Shown here piece by piece: positions 1-4,468 of a DNA stretch of 11,272 nt. The DNA is from JBIOYL01 sp044870185 (GTDB lineage: Bacteria; Actinomycetota; CALGFH01): positions 1-11,272 of the forward strand of contig JBIOYL010000052.1 of the NCBI GenBank assembly GCA_044870185.1, read 5' to 3'. The position numbers and the translations under genes were made by a program. Every line of letters begins with the position of its first letter. The first letter of the stretch is position 1. The notes below the pieces were generated by a model. That model made no database searches. It had not been told where the DNA came from and saw only the letters and a list, made by a program, of their open reading frames with translations.

Positions 1-68
1 TGGGGCGGCCACGCCAGCACCCGGGGAGCGCCTCGAGGCGCTCCCCGGGTGCTGGCGTGGCCGCCCCA
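1..68. repeat. Perfect 68-bp palindrome, possible fruA terminator or contig-end artefact
   Basis: Bases 1-34 are the exact reverse complement of bases 35-68, with the centre CCTC|GAGG and no spacer. As RNA it would fold into a stem of about 32 bp closed by a TCGA loop. It lies 28 nt beyond the fruA stop codon, where a terminator would be expected, and could work in either direction. No U-tract is visible, which is common for actinobacterial terminators. A perfect 34-bp arm starting exactly at base 1 is also what a fold-back artefact at a contig end looks like, so the left arm may not be real. Confidence 0.6.
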
Positions 69-96
69 GCCGCTGGCTGCGGCGCGGTCCTCGGGG

Positions 97-1620
97 TCAG
101 CCGGTGGCCGCCGCGGACCCGGTTGGCGCCGCGGCGGTCTCGGCGACCACCTCCACGTCCTTGGGCCCGATCGACTTGGCGACGAGCACGCAGACGGTGG
201 TCACCGCGGCCCCGACGACGATCGCGAGCAGGTACAGCACCGGTCTGCCGACCAGCCCGATCACCCAGATGCCCCCGTGCGGCGCCCGCAAGGTGCAGCC
301 GAACCCCATGGACAGGGCGCCGGTGACCGCGCTGCCGAGCATGGTCGACGGGATCACCCGGATGGGGTCGGCGGCGGCGAACGGGATCGCCCCCTCGGTG
401 ATGAACGAGGCCCCCATCAGCCAGGCCGCCTCGCCGGCCTCCTGCTCCATCCTGGTGAACCACGCGCGGCGCAGCACGGTGGCCAGCGCCAGTCCGAGCG
501 GCGGGGTCATGCCGGCCGCCATGACGGCGGCCATCACCTTGAGGTTGCCGCTGGCCAGACTGGCCACCCCGAAGGTGTAGGCGACCTTGTTGACCGGGCC
601 GCCCAGGTCGAAGCCCATCATCAGGCCGAGCAGCGTGCCCAGCGCCATCGCGTTGGCGCCCGACAGGCCGTTGAGCCAGTCGGTCATGGCCCTGGTGGCG
701 GCCGCGATCGGCTGGCCGAGGACCACGATCATCAGCGCGCCGACGATGAGCGTGGACACCAGCGGGATCACCAGCACCGGCATGATGCCGGCCATCCCCC
801 GTGGCACCTTGACCTGCTTGATGGACATGGCGAGCGCGCCCGCGATCAGGCCGCCGATGAGCCCGCCCAGGAAGCCGGCGCCGATCACGCTTGCCAGCAG
901 GCCCGCGACGATGCCCGGGACCAGGCCGGGCCGGTCGGCCATGGCGTAGGCGATGAAGCCGGCCAGGATCGGCACCAGCATGGCGAACGCGGTGGTGCCG
1001 ATCTTGAACAGCAGGCCGGCGTAGCCGGCTTGGGTGACCAGGTCGTGCAGGTCGGTGGCGGCCCCCGGGTACTTGACCCCGCCGAAGGTGCCGCCGTTGA
1101 CCTTGGTGGCGACCTCGGCGCCGCCGAACATGAAGCCCAGCGCGATCAGGATGCCGCCGGCGGCCACGAACGGGATCATGTAGCTGACCCCGGTCATCAG
1201 CCAGCCGCGCAGCCGGATGCCCAGATGGGGCTGGCCGCCGCCGGTGGCTGCCGGGGCGGCCGGGGCGCCGGCGGCCGGTGCCGCCGGCCGCCCCCCCGCC
1301 GGGGTCGCCACCCAGGCGGCGGCGGCGGCCTCAGCCTGGGAGATGAGGCCGGGCGCGTCGTTGATCGCCTTCTTGACCGACGTCTCGACGATGGGCTTGC
1401 CGGCGAACCGCTCGCGGTTGCGCACCTCGACGTCGGCGGCGAACACGACCGCGTCCGCCGCGGCGATGTCCTCGTCCGCCACCGGCGTCGCCCCGGCCGC
1501 TCCCTGGGTCTCCACCTTGAGCTCGTGGCCGGAGCTCTTGGCGGCCTGCTCGAGCGCTTCGGCCGCCATGTAGGTATGGGCGATCCCCGTCGGGCATGAC
1601 GTGACCGCGACGATCTTCAT
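97..1620 (-). CDS. fruA: PTS fructose-specific EIIBC component
   Basis: This 507-aa protein is the membrane transporter of a fructose-type phosphotransferase system; it imports fructose and phosphorylates it to fructose 1-phosphate. Residues 1-100 form the EIIB-Fru domain, with the phosphocysteine at C9 in VTSCPTGIAHTYMAAEAL. An Ala/Pro-rich linker covers about 103-130. The hydrophobic EIIC domain runs from about 135 to 490 and carries the family signatures SYMIPFVAAGG, FDLGGPVNK, ITEGAIPFA and APHGGIW. There is no EIIA domain, unlike EIIABC fusions, so EIIA, HPr and EI must come from elsewhere. The start at 1620 is set by the EIIB N-terminus MKIVAVTSC and by AGGAGGTG 8 nt upstream. An in-frame extension to 1782 is Arg/Gly/Pro-rich and unlike the family. 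Its ATGA overlaps the stop of the 34-aa ORF upstream. Confidence 0.95.
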   Translation of the reverse strand: MKIVAVTSCPTGIAHTYMAAEALEQAAKSSGHELKVETQGAAGATPVADEDIAAADAVVFAADVEVRNRERFAGKPIVETSVKKAINDAPGLISQAEAAAAAWVATPAGGRPAAPAAGAPAAPAATGGGQPHLGIRLRGWLMTGVSYMIPFVAAGGILIALGFMFGGAEVATKVNGGTFGGVKYPGAATDLHDLVTQAGYAGLLFKIGTTAFAMLVPILAGFIAYAMADRPGLVPGIVAGLLASVIGAGFLGGLIGGLIAGALAMSIKQVKVPRGMAGIMPVLVIPLVSTLIVGALMIVVLGQPIAAATRAMTDWLNGLSGANAMALGTLLGLMMGFDLGGPVNKVAYTFGVASLASGNLKVMAAVMAAGMTPPLGLALATVLRRAWFTRMEQEAGEAAWLMGASFITEGAIPFAAADPIRVIPSTMLGSAVTGALSMGFGCTLRAPHGGIWVIGLVGRPVLYLLAIVVGAAVTTVCVLVAKSIGPKDVEVVAETAAAPTGSAAATG

Positions 1621-1721
1621 CGCGACAGCACCTCCTGGTCGATGAGGTCGACATCCTGCGGCTCGGACGCCTGCGCCGAGCGGGCGCGCACGCCGGCCAG
1701 GAACCCCTCCGGCTCTTCCAC
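1617..1721 (-). CDS. Small 34-aa ORF translationally coupled to fruA
   Basis: The ORF starts at GTG 1721 behind a strong Shine-Dalgarno (AAAGGAG, 5-nt spacing). It ends with a TGA that overlaps the fruA ATG (ATGA). The 34-aa product is acidic at its start (MEEPEG...) and ends ...DVDLIDQEVLSR. The fruA ribosome site lies inside its last codons, so translation of the two is probably coupled. I do not recognise the peptide. EIIA often precedes EIIBC, and LIDQEVLS faintly resembles the opening strand of EIIA-Fru proteins, so a deletion remnant of EIIA is one idea. A leader peptide or small regulatory protein is another. The evidence is start signal and overlap only; no homology could be tested. 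Confidence 0.5.
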   Translation of the reverse strand: MEEPEGFLAGVRARSAQASEPQDVDLIDQEVLSR

Positions 1722-1781
1722 CGCCGCTCCTTTCTGGACCCGGCCTGTCCGGGCTGGTCCGCCCCGGCGCCTGCCCAACCA

Positions 1782-1835
1782 TGCCGAGCCGGCCGGTGCC
1801 GAGCCGGCCGATCTGGCACCGGTGCCGAGCCGGCC
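1782..1835. repeat. Three 13-bp direct repeats in the fruA leader
   Basis: TGCCGAGCCGGCC occurs at 1782-1794, 1797-1809 and 1823-1835, with steps of 15 and 26 bp. The palindrome GGCACCGGTGCC (1815-1826) lies between copies two and three. The array sits inside the predicted 5' leader of the fruA transcript, 60-115 nt upstream of the small ORF. It could be a regulator-binding array, an RNA structure or neutral slippage. Confidence 0.6.
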
Positions 1836-1952
1836 CGGCGGCGCCGTGCTCGATGTGTACCCCAAGTGGCGCGTTCGTCCCCTGGTTTCTGCCGCTCCGG
1901 TCGTACCCCTGCCCAGATGTCTGTCTGACCCCGCTTCATATCCGGCTGTAGT

Positions 1953-1981
1953 TGTTTACTTCCGCTTCGGGCGGCTGTCAA
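1953..1981 (-). promoter_or_regulatory. Predicted fruA promoter with shared 29-bp element
   Basis: On the minus strand, TTGACA (1981-1976) is followed after exactly 17 nt by TAAACA (1958-1953). This predicts a start of transcription near 1946 and a leader of about 225 nt before the small ORF. The 29-bp stretch matches the divergent element at 2037-2065 at 21 of 29 positions, including bases between the hexamers, so it probably also carries an operator. Confidence 0.55.
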
Positions 1982-2036
1982 GAGGGAGGTTCCCCGTCTC
2001 CGTGCAATTCACGTCCGATCACCTGCTGATCCTTGG

Positions 2037-2065
2037 TTGACAGCGGCAAGGTTCGGATGTAGACA
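2037..2065 (+). promoter_or_regulatory. Predicted promoter of the DeoR-family regulator gene
   Basis: TTGACA (2037-2042) is followed after exactly 17 nt by TAGACA (2060-2065). This predicts a start near 2072 and a leader of about 27 nt. A GGAG at 2085-2088 lies 10 nt before the ATG at 2099. The element matches the fruA promoter element on the opposite strand beyond the two hexamers, with shared blocks TTGACAGC, GC, CGGA, GTA and ACA at the same offsets. This fits control of both promoters by one regulator. Confidence 0.55.
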
Positions 2066-2098
2066 CAGCTATACGGGCATCAACGGAGAATCTCACAC

Positions 2099-2860
2099 AT
2101 GTACGCACCCGAGCGGCACCAGATGATCGTGCGGCGCGCTCGCCAGCAGGGCCGCGTCGACGTCGCCCGGCTCGCCGCCGACCTGCAGGTGACGCCGGAG
2201 ACCGTGCGGCGTGACCTCAGCGCGCTCGAGCGCCAGGGGCTGCTGCGGCGGGTGCACGGCGGGGCCCTGCCCATCGAGCGGCTGAGCCTGGAGCCCGAGC
2301 TGTCCGCCCGCGCCAGCTCCATGACCGCCGAGAAGCAGCGCATCGCCAGGGCGGCCCTGGACGAGCTGCCCCATGAGGGCGCCGTCCTGCTGGACGCCGG
2401 CACGACCACCGCCCAGCTCGCCGAGGTCCTGCCCGGCGACCGCGAGCTGACCGTGCTCACCAACGCGCTCCCGATCGCGCTGACCCTGGCCGCCCGGCCG
2501 AACCTCACGGTGATGACCGTCGGGGGGCGGGTGCGCGGCCGGACGCTCGCCCTGGTCGACGCGTGGGCGCTGGCCCAGCTCGGCGCCGTGTACGTCGACG
2601 TCGCCTTCCTGGCCACCGACGGCCTGTCGGTGGAGCGCGGCCTGACCACGCCCGACCCGGCCGAGGCGGCCGTCAAGCGGGCCATGCTGCAGTGCGCCCG
2701 GCGCACGGTGCTGCTGGCCGACCACACCAAGGTGGGCGGCGCGCACTTTGCTTGGTTCGCCGCATTGGAGGAGATCGACGTGCTCGTGACCGACTCGGGT
2801 CTCGACGAGCGCGCCGCCGCCGAGCTGGAGGCCGCCGGCCCCAGGGTGGTACGCGCCTGA
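2099..2860 (+). CDS. DeoR-family transcriptional regulator, probable fructose regulator
   Basis: The 253-aa protein has the full length usual for DeoR-family sugar regulators. Residues 5-56 form the N-terminal helix-turn-helix (RHQMIVRRARQQGRVDVARL, then TPETVRRDLSALERQGLLRRVHGGA). The C-terminal DeoRC sugar-phosphate sensor domain spans about 77-235, with the signatures DAGTTT (99-104), TDGLS (173-177) and LLADHTK. It is divergent to fruA, and such regulators usually respond to a phosphorylated sugar, here most likely fructose 1-phosphate (inference). No 1-phosphofructokinase gene (fruK) follows it, although fruR-fruK-fruA is the common actinobacterial order. The start at 2099 has GGAG 10 nt upstream and begins at the typical MYAPERHQ. 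Family assignment is firm; the ligand and target are inferred from context. Confidence 0.93.
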   Translation: MYAPERHQMIVRRARQQGRVDVARLAADLQVTPETVRRDLSALERQGLLRRVHGGALPIERLSLEPELSARASSMTAEKQRIARAALDELPHEGAVLLDAGTTTAQLAEVLPGDRELTVLTNALPIALTLAARPNLTVMTVGGRVRGRTLALVDAWALAQLGAVYVDVAFLATDGLSVERGLTTPDPAEAAVKRAMLQCARRTVLLADHTKVGGAHFAWFAALEEIDVLVTDSGLDERAAAELEAAGPRVVRA

Positions 2861-2863
2861 TCC

Positions 2864-2914
2864 GCCGGGGCGTCTGCCGGGGGCGTCGGCCGGGGGCGTC
2901 GGCCGGGGGCGTCG
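2864..2914. repeat. 13-bp tandem repeat, about four copies
   Basis: GCCGGGGGCGTCG occurs three times without change (2876-2888, 2889-2901, 2902-2914), preceded by a degenerate copy at 2864-2875. The array starts 3 nt after the DeoR-gene stop and ends 31 nt before the Rrf2-type start codon. It fills nearly the whole spacer and would cover the -35 region of the next gene. The unit is not a multiple of three and is not translated. Confidence 0.8.
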
Positions 2915-2933
2915 CGCCCGCGGCCGGACCGTG

Positions 2934-2945
2934 CACAATTGCGGC
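2934..2945 (+). promoter_or_regulatory. Putative -10 of a leaderless Rrf2-type gene
   Basis: CACAAT at 2934-2939 resembles a -10 box and ends 6 nt before the ATG at 2946. Transcription would therefore start at or next to the start codon. No Shine-Dalgarno is present upstream. A clear -35 box is not visible. The palindrome CAATTG overlaps the box. Confidence 0.4.
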
Positions 2946-3401
2946 ATGCGGGTCTCAGCCAAGGTCGACTACGCGCTCCGGGCCGCCGTGGAGCTCGCGT
3001 CGGCCCACCCTGCCGCGCTCAAGGGCGAACGGCTGGCCAGCCTGCAGGACATCCCGCTGAAGTTCCTCGAGAACATCCTCACCGAGCTGAAGCACGCCGG
3101 GATCGTCCGCAGCCAGCGTGGCCCCGAGGGCGGCTACTGGCTGGCCCGCCCGCCCGAGCAGATCACCCTGGCCGCGATCATCCGGGCCGTCGACGGCCCG
3201 CTGGCAGGCGTGCGGGGCGAGCGGCCGGAGGAGGTCGAGTTCCACGGCCCGGCCCGGCCGCTCCGGCAGGTGTGGATCGCGACGCGGGCCAACCTGCGGG
3301 CGGTGCTGGAGGCGGTGACGCTCGCCGACGTGGCCGAGGACCACCTGCCGGCGGTGGTCAAGGAGCTGGCCGGCGTCCCGGAGGCCTGGCGCCCCCACTG
3401 A
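2946..3401 (+). CDS. Rrf2-family transcriptional regulator without cysteines
   Basis: The 151-aa protein begins with the classic Rrf2 opening MRVSAKVDYALRAAVELA. The winged helix covers about residues 1-80, with GERLASLQDIPLKFLENIL as the recognition region and RGPEGGYWLARPPEQITLA as the wing. It contains no cysteine, so it cannot hold the Fe-S cluster of IscR, NsrR or RsrR. It is closer in that respect to CymR, which controls sulfur metabolism in Firmicutes. The start at 2946 is chosen from the family N-terminus; a GTG at 2931 would add five atypical residues. There is no ribosome site, so the mRNA is probably leaderless. A sulfate-transport operon lies about 4 kb away, which makes sulfur control a reasonable but untested inference. 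Confidence 0.9.
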   Translation: MRVSAKVDYALRAAVELASAHPAALKGERLASLQDIPLKFLENILTELKHAGIVRSQRGPEGGYWLARPPEQITLAAIIRAVDGPLAGVRGERPEEVEFHGPARPLRQVWIATRANLRAVLEAVTLADVAEDHLPAVVKELAGVPEAWRPH

Positions 3402-3421
3402 CCACTCTTCGCCTATATCAG

Positions 3422-3434
3422 CTACAATGTAGTC
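3422..3434 (+). promoter_or_regulatory. -10 box and overlapping operator palindrome of the toxin-antitoxin pair
   Basis: TACAAT (3423-3428) is a good -10 box ending 6 nt before the ATG at 3435, predicting a leaderless transcript. It lies within the perfect inverted repeat CTACA-A-TGTAG (3422-3432). A short palindrome over the promoter is the expected form of a ribbon-helix-helix autoregulatory operator. A -35 box is not convincing. Confidence 0.5.
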
Positions 3435-3875
3435 ATGAGTAGCGTGCCACGAGCGGTGCGGTTCGAACCGGCCGTGCTGGAGCGGCTGCGGCGCTACGTC
3501 CGCGCCCACCCGGGGCTCAGTGCGTCCGCGTTGACCAGCCGGTTCGTCGACGAGGCGCTGCGCATGGAGGAACACCCCGGCGTCCTGTTCCGCGACGGGC
3601 CGTCGGGCCGGCGCGCGGTGCTGATCGGCGGGCCCGACGTCTGGGAGGTCGTCCGCGTCGTGCGGTCCGCGCGCAGCGCTGAGCCCGACCTCGATGCCGA
3701 CGCGGTGGTCACGCTTGCGGCCGAGACGACCGGCCTGCCGCACGGTAAGGTCCGTGTCGCGCTGGACTACTGGGCGGCGTACCCCGACGAGATCGAGCAG
3801 CAGGTCCGCGACGCCGAGGAGGCCGAACGAGCCGCCGAGGAACTCTGGCAGCGGGAGCGGCGGCTGCTGTCGTGA
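3435..3875 (+). CDS. Antitoxin-like protein (RHH N-terminus, DUF433-like body)
   Basis: The 146-aa protein has a short basic N-terminal segment (SVPRAVRFEPAVLERLRRYV, then helix SASALTSRFVDEALRMEE to residue 46) that fits a ribbon-helix-helix DNA-binding fold. A central segment follows (about 47-77; HPGVLFRDGPSGRRAVLIGG, PDVWEVVRVV) like DUF433 antitoxins. A helical C-terminal tail (about 115-144) is rich in Glu, Ala and Arg and is probably the toxin-binding part. Its stop overlaps the GTG start of the toxin-like gene (GTGA), so the two are co-translated. It most likely neutralises the partner and represses its own promoter through the palindrome over the -10. Family assignment is from residue patterns only. 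Confidence 0.75.
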   Translation: MSSVPRAVRFEPAVLERLRRYVRAHPGLSASALTSRFVDEALRMEEHPGVLFRDGPSGRRAVLIGGPDVWEVVRVVRSARSAEPDLDADAVVTLAAETTGLPHGKVRVALDYWAAYPDEIEQQVRDAEEAERAAEELWQRERRLLS

Positions 3876-4237
3876 GCGCGCGGTTGCTGCTGGACGAGAT
3901 GTTCTCGCCCCAGATCGCCGTGGAACTGGTGCGGCGCGGCCACGACGTGGTCGCCGTGGCGGCCGACCCGGGCCTGGCCGGCCTTCCCGACGAGCAGATT
4001 CTCGAATGGGCGACCGAGCAGCGACGCTGTCTGGTCACCGAGAACGTCAGGGACTACGAGGCCCTGCGGCGCGCGGCGGCGGCCCAGGGCAGGGCCCGCG
4101 CGGGACTGCTTTACTGCGCCCCCAGGCGATTCCCTCGCGACCGCCGGTTCCTCGGCGCCCTCGTCGTCGCCTTGGACAAGCTGATCGCTGCCGGCGAGCT
4201 TCCCGGCCCCGACGACGTCGACTGGCTCGCGCCGTGA
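3872..4237 (+). CDS. DUF5615 PIN-like toxin
   Basis: The 121-aa protein matches the DUF5615 / Mut7-C-like branch of PIN-fold nucleases. LLLDEMFSPQIAVELVRRGH at the N-terminus carries the acidic pair D8/E9. GLPDEQILEWA carries D40/E41, and CLVTENVRDYEAL carries E57 and D61. These are the positions expected to bind the catalytic metal. Such proteins are predicted RNA-cleaving toxins paired with DUF433 or RHH antitoxins. The start is GTG at 3872, overlapping the antitoxin stop by 4 nt. All expected acidic positions are present, so the gene looks intact. Nuclease activity is inferred from the family, and not all DUF5615 proteins have been tested. Confidence 0.8.
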   Translation: MSARLLLDEMFSPQIAVELVRRGHDVVAVAADPGLAGLPDEQILEWATEQRRCLVTENVRDYEALRRAAAAQGRARAGLLYCAPRRFPRDRRFLGALVVALDKLIAAGELPGPDDVDWLAP

Positions 4238-4468
4238 CCGGTTCGGACCTATCGGACTTGTCTTGCTTTTCGCCTCAGCTCAGTGCTCCTCGTGTGGAAG
4301 GCGGGATGCCGCCAGCGCGCGCAGCGCCGAGCTGAGGGAGCCCTATCAGGTTGGTACGGCTGATGGGTGCAGCCACGCTGTCGACCGTGGAAGCCGACGC
4401 AGGCAGACGGGCACGCGGCCGCCCAACAGGCGGGCAGCAATTGCAGCTGTGCGATGCCTGGAAGGTGG
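4238..4468. other. Non-coding gap between convergent genes, with inverted repeats
   Basis: The toxin gene and the beta-glucosidase gene converge on this 231-bp gap. The 9-bp arms CCTCAGCTC (4273-4281) and GAGCTGAGG (4329-4337) enclose a 47-nt loop. Inside it lies the small hairpin GGCGG-gatg-CCGCC (4300-4313). These may serve as a shared terminator, though no U-tract follows. Short open frames here have Cys/Arg-rich compositions and no start signals, so I call no gene. Confidence 0.4.

Noticed and set aside
1..68. Insertion-sequence or telomere end
   Set aside because: No transposase or telomere-associated gene is present, and the palindrome has no spacer or flanking target duplication that I can see.
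49..1599. Long plus-strand open frame (516 codons) opposite fruA
   Set aside because: It is His/Gly/Arg/Asp-rich without domains; an antisense shadow of a GC-rich gene.
1621..1782. In-frame N-terminal extension of fruA by 54 residues
   Set aside because: It is Arg/Gly/Pro-rich and unlike any EIIB start, and the ATG at 1620 has both the ribosome site and the family N-terminus.
2864..2914. CRISPR array
   Set aside because: The 13-bp units are directly tandem with no spacers and no cas gene is nearby.
2931..2945. GTG start five codons upstream for the Rrf2-type gene
   Set aside because: The residues HNCG are foreign to the family; MRVSAKVDYALRA is the standard Rrf2 start.
2955..3743. 262-codon minus-strand open frame opposite the Rrf2-type and antitoxin genes
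   Set aside because: No recognisable domains, and it crosses two independent, well-supported plus-strand genes.
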